A stretch of 64,000 bases of DNA. Source: Calvatia gigantea. Lineage: Eukaryota > Basidiomycota > Agaricomycetes > Agaricales > Lycoperdaceae. Below the pieces are notes generated by a model. That model saw only the letters and a program-made list of their open reading frames with translations. It did not search any database and was not told where the DNA came from. Shown in pieces: positions 33,653-45,969 of this stretch. How positions within the stretch are numbered: the first letter of the stretch is position 1; each line of letters begins with the position of its first letter. The DNA lies in contig JACAAK010000002.1 of assembly GCA_025093985.1 (NCBI GenBank), positions 3,224,001-3,288,000 on the forward strand, written 5' to 3'. A program made the position numbers and the translations under genes.

Positions 33653-34968
33653 GGTGGCGGAAGGAGTCCTGAGTCCTGATCCCGGCACCTGGATAACCAA
33701 AGATCCCATGGTCTGGCACCAAAGACCAGGTGCACAAGGTTTCCAGACGTAATAAAGACATAACGAGACCAGCAAATTGGTAAACACTGGCAATTAGTGA
33801 CTCGACTCCGATTTAAACCAGACCTGCCAGGTAAGCCAGCTGGAGGACGAACGTTTGAAATCACAATGGTATCACAACCAGATAGGAACGAGAGAGGTGA
33901 ACCATACCGAAACGGAACCTAAAAAATGCCTATAATTGAGGATCCACGCATGACCGGTTGACCGGTGACCAGGTTCATCGCGTATAATATAGTGGATGAA
34001 AGCAGTTTGTAACGTTACTGACGACGCTGCCAAACGGTAAGAGGACTCGCACTTCCTAGAGGGTGCGCACGACACGTTCGATTCCTATCTGGATTTTTCA
34101 ATTTTACAGTGGATGCCCGAGACCTAGTTTTAACCTCCGAGTCTTGGGCGCGGAGTATTGTCCCAAAGCTGGTTTGTCAGTTACCGTCAGTTACCCGAAG
34201 TCGCACCGCTATCCCCCTATACCCATTGTCCCGGAGAGCCAGGCAGGCGGTCGCGGTGACCATCATCCTAAATTGCGGGCGACTCAATCCGGAACAGTTA
34301 TGTAAATATTCCGTTGTGTTCACTTCAGGAGCCCCGAACCAACGTGAGGTTTGTCACCGTTAGCAGAATGGGTTTCACCATTTACTCCCAAGGCCGCTGT
34401 TCTGTGCGCTTTACATTCGGCAAGTCAATGATACAGCACTTCAATACCCTTTGTCATAAGCATTCCACCACCACAGTCAAAGTTTCACAAATTCAATTAG
34501 CTCGACAATCCTAGGGTGAGTTCTCAAAGCGGCATTCCACCTGCCAAAAACAGTTGCATGAATTTGGTTACGTTGGGGTAACTTCTCTTTGATGTTTTAA
34601 TATTTGAAATTTGAGTTTGTAATCTAGTGACGGTGACTTTGTCGTACACAAGATGGTCAAGGAACGAATGCGGGATAGGCGCACGAGTCTCGTAAAAAAA
34701 AATTAGTACAAGGCGAGCTAACGCTTGGGGCCTCTCCGGCCCCTCCGTCTTTCCACATGTTCGAATCATCAATTTCATTCCGCAATCGTGAGAAATGTCT
34801 CAAAGCAGCGTTCCATCTGCAAAGTGCAGTAATTCTAAAAAGTTCATTGCAATCATTGTGCTATAGGAGCTAAGCATTACAACGTCTCACCCTAAAGATA
34901 AGAAAAAAATGAAGAGAAAGGTATCAGAGTCGTTGTTAGTGATGGTGAGGGAAAAGAAATGATTGGCT
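33653..34968. other. Spacer between F-box copies 2 and 3
   Basis: About 1.3 kb. The left part is the upstream region of copy 2; its reading frame upstream of MSMKPSEE (VSLCLYYVWKP) is also seen upstream of copy 3. The part 34064-34570 is repeated at about 36990-37610. No separate gene is supported. Confidence 0.55.
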
Positions 34969-36549
34969 CTAAAAGAAGATTCGACTTTGACCCCCGTCAT
35001 GCTTCCCAAAACCCTCAACCTCCCTCGCCTCCAACATCATAGTCTTCATTGCATCATAATGCGGACCCCATGTCCAATCAATGGATATATATTTATCATC
35101 CAGTGGTTGTCTGACTTCACTTGAGAACTCCAACAAGCGAACGTGATGTTGCCAATGGGTAGAAGCGGGGTCATATGGTGGTAATACGAGTTCTTTCGGA
35201 CCTTGCTCAAGACTAGACCAGCCCACTGGTCCGTTGCGCCTCGAATATAACATCACTATCAACACATCTGGTGAGACATCACCTATATTAAGGTGCAGTC
35301 GTTGCAAACGTGGAAATAGGTTGTCTTTCCCTGGCTTGATAGTGAGACGCCGTAACCATCGTGGTATCTCTACTTCCTCGCCAATGATGTCCGCCTTCAA
35401 TGTTGTAAGGTTGCTGAACACGTCGAGGTACTGATTGATACAATGGTCCCATTCTGGCAAATGGATTTTCAGCTCCTCCAGCTCCTGCATATTTGCAAAG
35501 AGGTCGCGAACGGAAGGTGCGTCCAAGGGAAGCGGGGCATACCAATGCAGTTTGCGGACGGCTGGGAAGCGGAAATGTGCGAAGAACTGGGGATCTACAG
35601 CCCAGAGTTCTTGTCTCTTGTCGCCGTCTTTCTCCGAGACGAACCACGTCAGATCTTGAAGAAACTGCATTGAAGTAATCTGGTGTTGTGGGGGAACCCA
35701 CGATTCGTCGCCGTCGTCGTCATCATAAGAGAATTGATAATTGACTAGATTAGGGCAGAGCACAAGAAGCTGGAAGGAATATTTGGGATTGGTCTTGCTA
35801 AGTTTGAGTGTCGTAATTTGCTTCCAAGGGAACACGAGTGGGATTTGTCGGCTTCCATCTCCGTCAAGGGACAACGTTCGGAGACGAGGGCTGTCGCGAA
35901 AAGGGGAGATTCCCCAGGGCCGCTCCTCGCCTCGCCGCCACTCCAGCTTAAGTTCCTCAAGCTGGGTAAATTCTATGCCTCCTTTGGCATATTCGAAAAT
36001 AGCGGGCCAGGTTGATTCCCCCCGACTTCTCTTGATGCGGAGCGAACCCAGCTTGCTAGGATAGTCCATCACGATAACCCGCACGATTTCGTCGATTATA
36101 GTGTCTGTGAAAAAGTGCAAATCAGAGATGTAAAGGGACATAGTCGTTGCCCCAAGCCGCTGGTAGTAGTGCCTCACCAACCCTGCGTAATCTGTGGCAT
36201 GTGTTTGGGTATACGAGCTCTTCTGTACAAGTGTAAGGGTTGTCCACAGTTGAGGGCAAGACTGCGTGACGCAACGCCAGTGAAAGCAAACAGCGCGAAT
36301 TTTGAATAGGGCTCTAATATCGGAGAGACAGAGCGGATAATAACCATACCACGGAAAGTAGGGACGTGTGGCAAACCAAAAGATGCGGGAAAAAACCTCG
36401 GGTGGTGTTTGGGGTATCATGGGAGACCGGATGTGATTGAGCCTTTGAAGTAACGTCGCGCGTTCCTTGTTGAGCTCGTGGATTTTACTATCAAGTGTCG
36501 CAACTTGGGAGATGATGTGTGCTGTTTCTTCACTAGGTTCCATGGACAT
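34969..36549 (-). CDS. F-box-like protein, copy 3, intact
   Basis: An uninterrupted 526-residue frame starts at MSMEPSEETAHI. The start was chosen by alignment with MAAESSEEARI of copy 1. The frame stays open upstream to 36675, so a longer form with 42 more residues is possible and is partly conserved in copy 2. Coiled-coil (IISQVATLDSKIHELNKERA), F-box-like motif (IPQTPPEVFSRIFWFATRP), then VCFHWRCVTQSCPQLWTTL and leucine-rich repeats (LEELKLEW, LRTLSLDG, ITTLKLSK, LEELKIHL, LTTLKADI) end in KDDG-like acidic and basic residues. It is a likely SCF substrate adaptor, of unknown target. It has no introns, unlike nearly every other gene in the window. Confidence 0.9.
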   Translation of the reverse strand: MSMEPSEETAHIISQVATLDSKIHELNKERATLLQRLNHIRSPMIPQTPPEVFSRIFWFATRPYFPWYGYYPLCLSDIRALFKIRAVCFHWRCVTQSCPQLWTTLTLVQKSSYTQTHATDYAGLVRHYYQRLGATTMSLYISDLHFFTDTIIDEIVRVIVMDYPSKLGSLRIKRSRGESTWPAIFEYAKGGIEFTQLEELKLEWRRGEERPWGISPFRDSPRLRTLSLDGDGSRQIPLVFPWKQITTLKLSKTNPKYSFQLLVLCPNLVNYQFSYDDDDGDESWVPPQHQITSMQFLQDLTWFVSEKDGDKRQELWAVDPQFFAHFRFPAVRKLHWYAPLPLDAPSVRDLFANMQELEELKIHLPEWDHCINQYLDVFSNLTTLKADIIGEEVEIPRWLRRLTIKPGKDNLFPRLQRLHLNIGDVSPDVLIVMLYSRRNGPVGWSSLEQGPKELVLPPYDPASTHWQHHVRLLEFSSEVRQPLDDKYISIDWTWGPHYDAMKTMMLEAREVEGFGKHDGGQSRIFF

Positions 36550-36675
36550 GGCTACTGAAGGAGAGCTGAATACCCGAGTATCCGTGAGTTGGGACCAAAA
36601 ACCAGTCCCACGAGGTTTCCAGACGTAATGAACACATAACGAGGTCGACAAATTAATAAACACGGCAACTGCCAA

Positions 36676-37991
36676 CCGGTGACTCGACCCTGATTTGATC
36701 AGATTTGAGTAGGACCACCAGTAGGACAGACGTTTGGTATCACAATGATATCACAACGAGGTGGGACAGATGGGATAAGCCGTGGTGAGACGGGGCTCTC
36801 CTGGGTGCTGAGCGCTGATCGATGATTGCCGGTGGTCCACACATCGTTGCGGTGGGGTTGGGAGCAAAGAATAATTGCGACGCTAACAAGTGGTGAGGGG
36901 TCCCACATTTTCCAGATTGCATGCGTAGGGATATTTCCTCTTCAGTGTTTTTACTCTTGAAGGGGATGACAAAGGCTTACCACCGAGTCTGAGGGATGGT
37001 GAGCGGGACCACCCCAAGAGCTAGTTTGTCAGCCGCCCAAAGTCAATCGCTGTTCATCTACCCCCACTGTGTCCTGGAGGGACCAGCAGTTAGGCGATCA
37101 CCTGATTTGTCAGTTGATGGGTTTGTATTCTAATGGTGGTAACTCTGCTGCGCACGGGCTTCGTAAATATAGATAGTACAAGGAGGAGTAGAATGTTGAG
37201 GCCCAGCTTCGCCTTCCATTTTAACTCCAAATCTGGGAGCTACCAGGCGAACAGTCGAGTCGTAAAAGCCATCATCCCAGACTATGAGCGACCCAACCCG
37301 GAACAATTATGTAAATAACTCGTTGGGTTAACTTCGGGAGCCTCGAAACAATACGAGGTTTGTGACCAGTTGGCAAAACGAAAGGTCTCTTGATTCACCA
37401 TTCACGCACAAGGTGGTTGACATATCTTTGGTAATTCATATATGCTGTACCTTCCCCAATACCCCTTCTCATGAGTACTTGAGTACTCTCCCGCTCCAGT
37501 CAAAGATCGAAGGACCACAAATTCGATGTGTTCGGCGATCCTGGGTAAGTTCTCAAAGCAGCATTCCACCTGCCAAAAACGGTTGCGTGAATTTGGTAAC
37601 GACACGCTCACGTGACTGCATTATTGTTCTGCGGACAATGAAAAGGGTATGTAAATGAACGCTAACGTACCTGCAGGGAACAATGGCCGGCATTGGAACA
37701 AGGTGGTGTTGGGGCTATGGCGATTACCTCAACTCTGCCTCACTTTTATAACGACTCTTGCCTCAAATTACTACTTCTGCCTCCCACTGACGACTAGCGC
37801 GTTGTGTGGGCTAATTGTGTTCCTCTCCGACGACTTCTGTTCGACGACTTGGTTGTTGGATTCTTCATTCCTTTTACGAGGAGACTCTCTTGGTTTCCGA
37901 CTGCCATCCTCTCTTTCTTTCGTTTGGGACTTGTATAGATTATTAACTTGCGGACTTGGATTTCTGGATTATTTCCTTCTCGATTTGGAAC
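36676..37991. other. Intergenic, partly duplicated sequence
   Basis: About 36990-37610 repeats the segment at 34064-34570 (for example GGAACAATTATGTAAATA at 37301 and GGAACAGTTATGTAAATA at 34291). The 122-codon frame at 37655-38023 is Leu/Phe-rich, runs into the next gene's start in another frame and is rejected. Confidence 0.55.
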
Positions 37992-40969
37992 ATGTTTTCG
38001 ACGCTGTTTGCTATACTACCTAGCTGTTCTCTTCTGCTAACTTTTGCTGGTGAGCAGCATTTTTCCCGACTCTTGTGTACAACGTGCTAATTAGGTTCCC
38101 AGCTGCGCAGTCACCTTCATTATCTGTCGTGTGCGTTGCTGGACAATGCGTCCAAGGCTTCTCCAACACCACTCGTGCGTTTTTCCTACCACGTTCCAAA
38201 TTTTCTCATTAAAATACCGCTTTACAGTCGGTGCAACGCTAAGTGCAACAAATGCACCAACATCCCTCCACCTTCTTCCCGGAACCTACACCTCCACAAC
38301 GAATCCCCAGCTTCTCCACAACCTCCTCACATCACCCAGTGCATCACTCACACCCTTCCCCGGATACGAGAATGTATCCCAGGCCTTCAAATCGTCCGGT
38401 CTCCCACTGGAACTCGCTATGTCGCCTGGCTTGACGACATACGCAGGCACACGGTATTCCGGCCAAGCCTCGTACATTAGTTTCTCGGAGCCGTCTTCGT
38501 CGGATATCGGTCAAGGCGGAGAGTCGCCTGCACAAGTTGCGGCCTCTTCGTTCACGCTTTCAGAGGATGTGTACATGATCGTTGGTGGATCGAGTAACAC
38601 CAGTGATCCGTGTAGTGCTTTGGGATTCTGTGCCGGACGTTGCGCAGCTGCCTTTGACCCCTTCATTATCTTCCTCGTCAGGTTCAATAACCACTTTGAA
38701 CTTCGGTTACTCTCCATTCGACGACTTGCAACCCTATCTGCTCCGGCAATAGCATCTGCTCACCATCGACTAACACGTGTCTCTGCGCACCCGGATTTAC
38801 AGGTTCTTCTTGTGAATCCTGCGCTTCCGGTTTCTTTGGCCCGAAATGTCAAGCATGTCCTGGTGGATGTGATCAATGCGACGAAGGGATCCAAGGAACA
38901 GGGAGGTGTTTGAAGAAGACTGTTGTTGGAAAACCCGAGGATTGTGGATGTGTCAATGGACAATGTGGAAATAATGGGCAGTGTGTGTGTAGTGCTGGGT
39001 GGGTGGATGCACCGGATGGGAAGAAGTGTGCCAAGTGCCAAGACGGGTTCTTTTTAACGTCGACTGGAGATTGTCAAGGTTCGTTTCGTAACTGCTTTTC
39101 TTTGTGTAATCCTCACTAACGAGGTGTGGGTTTAACCAGTGTGTCAAGCTGGATGTTCGCAATGTGCTGATACTACTGGCACGTGTATTAAATGCCAACA
39201 AGGGTTCTCTCTTAATCCGGCGGATAACACCAAATGCGACTTCGTCCAGAAGCCGACCTCCACAGACCAAGCGTGTCCACCTCGAAGTTTCAGCGATGGC
39301 AATCGCTGTTCTGTTTGTTCGAGCGCTTGTAGTACTTGCAGTGGACCAACCTCCAACGATTGCGTGCTTTGCGCGTCTGGGAGATATCTTTTCAATGGGA
39401 ACTGCGTTGGTACGAACGGAGATGGGACTTGTGAAGGCACGACTGGTATGATTGGGAATAATTTGAAGGGCGAGTGTGATGGTAGGTAATACACTTGCGG
39501 CGGAATTACTTTGAGGCTGAAATTGTTACTTTAGCTTGTCCGTCAAAGTGCACATCATGCAAGATTCCTGGGTTCAGCTGTAGCCTCGACCATGGACCAG
39601 GTACAATGCACGGGTTGTTTACCTGGTTTCGTTCTGTCCCAAGGAAAGTGTATCGAGAGCTGTCCAAGCGGAACAGTTTTTATCTCCTCAAGATAACCTG
39701 AACTGCATTTGTACGTCGTAATCTAAAGTCTTCACAGCATTGACTTACTCGATTCTTTTACCAGCTTGCGATTCTTCGTGCAGCACCTGTGCTGACTCGG
39801 CCGACTTCTGTCTCACGTGCAGCTCATCTGGGCAATTGGCATTCGATGGCAAATGTGTTTCGTCTTGCCCTTCCAACGCGTTCACCTCTAATTCCGGGTC
39901 TTGCGCGACCTGCCATGGTGATTGCGCATCATGTTCCGGTTCCCAATTCAACCAATGTATCTCATGCCCTCCAAATCGACCTGTGCTCAAAGACGGACGG
40001 TGCCTACCAACGTGTGCCAAAGGCGAATTCTTCGATAAGAGTTCGGGGAGTTGCCGGAGCTGTTCCAGCAGTTGCACTACTTGTTCCGATTCAGGAGAGG
40101 ATAAGTGTTTGAGTTGTCCGGAGGGAGAGGTATTGCGTCAAGGGAAATGTGTAAAGAGCGACGGAGGATGCGAGACTTTGAAAGGACTTGGAGTGTGTTT
40201 GGAAGAGTTGGTCGTTAAACCTCAAGCGAATTCGACTACAGGGGCGACTCCACCTACGCCGAGCATTACGGGAATTTCTGACCCGACGATTGTAAGGGTG
40301 GAGAATAGGCTGGAGTGGTGGCAAGTTTTGTTGATGGTCCTCGGCGGATTATTTTGTGTGGCGGTCGTGGTTATTCTGTGGCGCAGGCACGCGAAGAAGA
40401 AGAGGGCAGAAAGGACGAAGGTTTGGGCGGCTCAGCGTGGCGTTCTTAACAAAGGACCATGGTGGAAACGGATTTTCACACGAAGGGACCAGAGTCGCTT
40501 CCAGGGAAGGTTAGAGAAGGAGGAGCTGCCAAGGTATAGGGATGATGTGGATTCACAGCACCCAGAGTCGACGGTGGACGGGTTTATTGAGGCATATGCA
40601 GATGAACGCTCGAGCTGGGAACATAGGTCGAGTTTTGCTAGCCGGTCGTTGTTTTCCGAGATGACGGGCGAGCGAAGGAAGGCACCTGAACCACGTGTTC
40701 CTATCCGGGAGCATGCGATGTCGGTGAAAAGTTTACACACGACCAGATCAAAGGCAAGAAGCGCAAGGTCAGGCGACACGAGTCAGAAACTGGTAGACGT
40801 CGAGACGGAAGCGGAGAAATACAAGAGGAATGTCCGTGAAAGATCTGTTGCGGGGGCTGAAGAACATCCAGGCGTAGCCCCGTTCCTTGCAACGGAGCCG
40901 TTCTGGATGCAGCCCACAGCGACTAGAAACAGTTCTGATAGCCCGTCGCGGAACCCATTCCGGCAGTAA
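37992..40969 (+). CDS. Cysteine-rich (EGF/furin-repeat) single-pass membrane protein, four frame breaks
   Basis: A signal peptide (MFSTLFAILPSCSLLLTFAG-like) precedes an ectodomain with SLSVVCVAGQCVQGFSNTT and then many CxxCxxC modules of EGF or growth-factor-receptor type (CNNGQCVCSAGW-like, CSSACSTC, CDSSCSTCADSADFC, CHGDCASC, CSSSCTTC). A membrane helix (VLLMVLGGLFCVAVVVILW, about 40330-40385) and a basic, Ser-rich cytosolic tail follow, with the stop at 40969. Four single extra bases (about 38620, 38738, 39579, 39678) shift the frame, each with clear protein on both sides. Fungal proteins of this architecture are surface or secretory-path proteins of unknown role. It is either a pseudogene or a gene with sequence errors. 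Confidence 0.82.
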
Positions 40970-41200
40970 TCACACATTGTTTCGTGATCGGACCGCAGCA
41001 TAGAGTCACGTGTGATATAAATAAATTAATGGTCATAATTAATTATATGTATCTGAATTCTTTCAAACATGGTTCCTTCCCTCAAGCTAGGTGCCCAGCT
41101 AGTCTGAGCGTGCCTCCCTCTCTTGTTCTCTTATCACGCCTCCTTCCCTCCGCTCTTCTCCCTGGCGTTTCTTACTCGTATCTGGACGTCATTTTTGAGG

Positions 41201-43142
41201 ATGATTGTTGGACACCCCCCGGCCTCGGCGAGCTGGGCATATCCCGAAGATATCCCTGGCTCGAGGTGTGGTCCAGAAGACGGACCTTGGCCACGCCAGT
41301 ATCAAGTCCTCTCGGAAAAAGAGGTCTGGCGCGAACTCAAGGATCTTGCTAGACCTCACTCAGTGGTGCTTGACTACGAGAGAGGTTACCGAGCGGACTC
41401 GATTAACTTTCAACCATCCCCGAACACTCGGACACAGGATCGATATGTCGTTACTCCGTTGAACGTTCTTGGGCAGAAGTGGACTTTGACCGGTGTATTC
41501 GATGGTACGTAGTTCCTCTTGTGTTTATGTCTCAGTTTCTCTGTCCCCTTGCGCCTTGACTCGTGTGTTGAATTTCTTTTTTGCTAACTTTCGTCGTCGT
41601 ATTGCTAGGTCATCTGGGCGATGTCACTGTCGAACATGTTGCTTATCACCTTCCCATAATCATACAAGAGTTCCTTCAGGAAGCCATGGAACAAGACCCA
41701 GGGCACGAGCTAACGCCCGAATACATCAGCGACCTCTTCTCTCAGTCTATTCTCAAGTTCGACGATGCCATTGCCCATGACGTTCTGGACCTATTCGGTG
41801 GAAGCATTGAAGAGTTGGAAAAGTTCTCAGACAAGCAAATCCAGGGAATTATCAACGATCAGCATTTGGGAGGTGCAAATTGGCGGAAAGCCAGGTTGTG
41901 CATGTATGGGACGACCGCGCTCGTAGCTCTCCTCGACCCGGACCATGTCAATCTCTGGGTTGCTAACCTGGGTGACTGTCAAGCGGGTGTGTAGTTGCCG
42001 ATTGGTTACGTCTCATTGCCTTTGGTTTACCGTGATTCTCGCCGCGCAGTGTTGATTTCCCCAGATAACGAGGGTGTGAAGGACTGGCAGATTGATGTGC
42101 TGACGAACGCTCATAATGGGGATAACGAAACCGAGGTTGAAAGGATACGGGCGGAACACCCTGATGAAGCTGAATGTATTCTTAATCGACGTGTGCTGGG
42201 CGCCCTGGCTCCTACGCGCTGTGAGTACCCCGTTCTATTCCTTCTGTCCCTTATCTTGGGGCGATGACACGCGTGGGGGCGTTGCTTGGATGACCCTGCC
42301 CCCCACCCCATGATTCGAGCTGCGCTAAATTCATCGCCCATCAATTGATCACAAACTCAACCCCGCATTTCATCATCCTTCTCGGGTTCTTATCAGCTAA
42401 GTATAATTAGCTCTGTGATAGGCGCAACTTCCCGCCCATTCAGTTTTCGCCCACGTTTCTATTTCTTACATTCTCCTCGGATGTGGCTGTTCACTCGAGA
42501 AAGTGGAGCTGACTCCATCCTTGCATCCCGTTCCGTCTGTTTATTATTACAGGTTTAGGAGACATTCCGTTTAAACAACCGCCGGCGTTCACACGGAGGG
42601 TGTTGTATAATTTGTTCCCCGGATTCTCAAATACGTCACCCTGGGAGGAGTTCTTGAAGAGGAACAAGACGCCACCATATATCACTGCGCAACCGGAGGT
42701 TACACATCGCAAGTTGCGAAGGGCGTCGACTGATCCACCGCCACCTCCGCAATTGACTTTTACACCACCTTCGACAGACAGTTTGGCGAAGTATACATAT
42801 AAGCCTGGAGAAGATGAGCCGGAGGGTCATATTGTGCAAAGACCGACGTTCCTGGTTCTTGCGTCGGATGGGTTCTCGGATCTATGCTCCGGGGAGGGTC
42901 AGATGAGGATCTTGGAGTCATGGGCGAGGGGTATGATGGAGCTTTGGTCGCTTGGAGAGGTTGGTGAGGGTGGGAAGGGAGGAAGTGGCAGTAAAGACGA
43001 TGTGAGAGGAAGTGGAAACATGGCGCTGAGATTGTTAAGAAGAAGTGTGGGCGATGACCGGTTTAGTGTCAGCAAGGTGCTGACGTTGGATATGGATGAA
43101 GCTTGGATTGATGACACCTCTATCGTGGTTGTCACTGTATGA
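41201..43142 (+). CDS. PP2C-type protein phosphatase
   Basis: A metal-dependent Ser/Thr phosphatase. Four exons (41201-41504, 41609-41986, 42050-42220, 42553-43142) give 480 residues. Motifs are TGVFDGHLGDVTVEH (metal-binding Asp and Gly), CMYGTTALVALLDPDHVNLWVANLGDCQAVL, RRVLGALAPTRCLGD, LVLASDGFSDLCS and the final metal site DEAWIDDTSIVVVTV. The layout matches fungal mitochondrial PDH-phosphatase-like PP2Cs. The start at 41201 is the first ATG of the open frame; a short 5' exon with a targeting signal could exist. The third intron (332 nt) is six times the local norm. The frame is unbroken. Confidence 0.9.
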
Positions 43143-44100
43143 GGATGGGGGTATGCTTGGTGCCTCCCTTTTTTTCCTTCTTTCTTTCTGATTCCGGGCT
43201 GCTTTGTTGCAACGCATAACAAATGTATTATATGCTCCATCCGTCGGGTGCTTTTTATTCCAGGCCGCTTCTCTTGCCTGGTAGTGTACGATAACTCGGT
43301 CTACTACCTGCATCATCGTGACTCACACTGTTACCACTTTATGTTTTCCCCCACCCCCACTCATACGACCCTTTATGACATATATGCTCCATTGCTGAAT
43401 ACATTATCATCTCCCGAGTCAAGCATATTTGACGGCGTGGGCCATTCGGAAAAGTAAAGCTCCAATGGATGGACAGTGGTACCTGCAGGAAAACATGAGG
43501 CACTTAGCCGCAGATTATCTAATCGCTGGCTTCTGATGACTAAATCATTGATTTGACAAAAATGACTGCCACAGGCTTGTGGCCTCGTTCCCACTTTCCC
43601 ATCTCCGCTGTTGTCCTTATTGTTCTAAAGAAGGCATCTAGACACGAGATCGTGTGTGGGGTGTTAGCCTTGGTATGTGCTGTTACATGACTCGGATTCA
43701 GGAAGGCGGTGTGTCTTGTTAACGCTGTTACTCATTGCGGTGTTAGGGTTCTGGGCATTTGGCAGACGCTATTTCTAACTTGAACTGTTTTAAGTATAAC
43801 GACTTGCGATTACGCGCTCACGGATTCCCGTTGGGGGTGGCGGATCTATTAGCGGAGTATATAACTCCCGCCTCTGCTGTGTTTCCCGGGACTTTACGAT
43901 ACACACCAACAACTCGAGTTCGACTCGCTCTTTGGCATCCACACCTAGGACGTTCGATTCTTGGAGCTAGTGCTGATACGACGATAGACGATGGGTTCAA
44001 ATTCTGTGGGAAAGTGGGCTCCGGGCAGTTCTTGTCAGTACCTCCTTACGCTTCTCAGCTCGGTCGATTTGCTGAAACCCCGGGGGCACACTTGGTGTAG
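43143..44100. other. Intergenic or 5' part of the next gene
   Basis: A plus-strand frame of 113 codons (43759-44100, non-ATG start) lies directly before the first clear exon of the DUF6699-type gene. It could be its divergent, usually disordered N-terminal part, but splicing cannot be established. Confidence 0.35.
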
Positions 44101-44881
44101 ATGGACCGGTGCTTTCACAAACAGACTTGTATCTCCTCAATCCTGAACTTGAGATCCACCCGATCTTTGCGCAGAAATTCCCGAATTACCATTTGATGTT
44201 GGACCTATGTACAGGTGGGTCTCCTCCCCTCGCGATTTTCTTTCTTTTCCATTCCCCGGCCACCGTATGCAAATGATCGTGATGTTGACACACAAGGATT
44301 TTATATAGGACACGCGACGGATGGAGACGGTCGAGGCGGGGAGTTTACAGCGGGGGAGGAACCAGCTGTGTTACCTCGTGTGGAGCAGCTGTATGTTATC
44401 TCGGAGCATAGTCCTTGGTGTACGACCGTGAGGAACGAGAAGGGTGTTACGATGACGGATGTCTGCCAGGCAATCTGGAAAGAGTGAGTGTTAGATCTGG
44501 TTGTTATCTCATCTGTGTGGGGGCTGACCTTAGGTGTGATTGGAATTGTAGTTATACCAGCCATATTGTGACGGATACTGAGATGGCTGTGCTTCCACCC
44601 AGAATGCAAGAGCAGGTGAAAAAGTCTGCACAGATGAACCAGAATCAGCAGTGGCAGTACTATCAGCATGCGCAGCCAGCTGCACGGTGTCGTCGTGTTG
44701 GTGAGCACTCCGTCTCGACCTTTGGTGCTGAGACGTAGAATTTTGTTGACGTTGGATTGTTGTAGATTGGTTGAAGGGCCGACATTTCTTCGAGGGACTG
44801 AGACGGAACGATCCGTACGCAGCGAATAGACTAGGATTCAAGGCTCCAAATATCTTTATCATGGATCTTACAACCTATTGA
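44101..44881 (+). CDS. DUF6699-type protein, C-terminal domain (copy A)
   Basis: The first clear exon follows an AG at 44099-44100 with DGPVLSQTDLYLLNPELEIHP, at the same acceptor position as in the copy at 45970. Later exons give EPAVLPRVEQLYVISEHSPW, TVRNEKGVTMTDVCQAIWK, SHIVTDTEMAVLPPRMQEQVK, then RVDWLKGRHFFEGL and a C-terminal NRLGFKAPNIFIMDLTTY. These match the agaricomycete DUF6699 domain (family knowledge), which has no known function. The 5' exon(s) are not resolved. The annotated exons need introns at about 44213-44308, 44485-44551 and 44700-44764. Confidence 0.75.
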
Positions 44882-45969
44882 GCGTGGAAGCTTCTAGCTT
44901 TTGTTGTGCGTTTTTTTGTATTGCAGCTTTCTATGACCTATTTCATTGCCATATATTTTATACGCTCTTTGTAACTCGGACATATGTTTGGATACGGCCT
45001 TATACACAAACGCCTGTTGGTCCAGGCGAAGTGGCCGATCAATCGATCACACAGACTGCCCCACCTGCCTGATTTGGTTGCCAAACGCAATCAACACCGG
45101 TGATCTCTGCTGCATTTTGAATATTTGAAGTGTTTGAGCTCTGGGTTTCGAATGCATATCGGTTGTAGATAGAAGATGTCCATTACACTCTTACTTGGGC
45201 ATTGACATAGATTGGCAGCGTGTTTCCCGACCCTGAAGAATTGCGAACCGCCACCATGGGGGACGTAAGTAAGTTCCGGTGCGGCGTTGACTGGTTCTAG
45301 CACCCCTCTGCCCTGTTCACATTATACCGTATTCAAGAGCGCCCGCGTGTTTATTCTTTGTACTGGGTAATCGTCATCGTGTGTGCACGCAGCCATTTTG
45401 CTTCCCCTTGCATCAAGTACTGTAGGGATACTCACGCTTTTAGAGCTCGCATCAAATTATTTGATCATCGAAGTCGGACCTACCACTTCGACTCAACTTG
45501 CACTCCTTTGACTCCGTCTCGTCTGCGACTTGGACAATAATTCACAGTAATTCACCGGATCCACTGTCCCGTGATTCGGCTTAGCATCACCGAGCCTTGC
45601 AAATACCTCTTTCATTGCTTCCAATAAGTGGGCGCTTCGTCGAGTCAGTGCATCAGCACGGTGTAACTGACCTGCTGTGCCTTCTTCCTGTGCAGATTCT
45701 CTGATCGCATTCTTATCCGAATTCACTTCATCCGAGATAGTACATCCACACAGCTGATCTGCTTCTGCTGTTAAAAACCAGTGTGTTCCGAGTCATCCTG
45801 TTATTGTCCGTACTCATCCGTCGCTCCCGCAGCGCCCCACCCAGGAACGGACTTGACACCCCAATACCCACACCGACCGACCCAGGCTTAACACCATCCA
45901 GAAAATTTTCCAAAAATACAGACCGAGGCTGAACGTGACTTGGGTCTTTAAGATAGGGAAAGACACAAA
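44882..45969. other. Intergenic, about 1.1 kb
   Basis: No supported exon. It separates DUF6699-type copies A and B and should hold the promoter of copy B. Confidence 0.5.

Larger units (their letters stand above)
29820..37620. repeat. Three tandem copies of a 2-3 kb F-box unit
   Basis: Genes and flanks are both repeated. A 28-base identical stretch (CAAAGTGCAGTAATTCTAAA and on) occurs at 31911 and 34820. A segment with GGTCAAGGAA, GAATGCGGGATAG and GGGCCTCTCCGG occurs at about 31755-31830 and 34655-34740. TTCCACCTGCCAAAAAC plus flanks occurs at 34538 and 37564. TGACTCGACCC/TGATTTGATC lies upstream of copies 1 and 3. The unit boundaries are therefore about 29.8, 31.8, 34.6 and 37.6 kb. Confidence 0.75.

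Noticed and set aside
37655..38023. 122-codon Leu/Phe-rich open frame that looks membrane-like
   Set aside because: It reads through the leader and signal-peptide exon of the next gene in the wrong frame; pyrimidine-rich promoter DNA gives Leu/Phe/Ser by chance.
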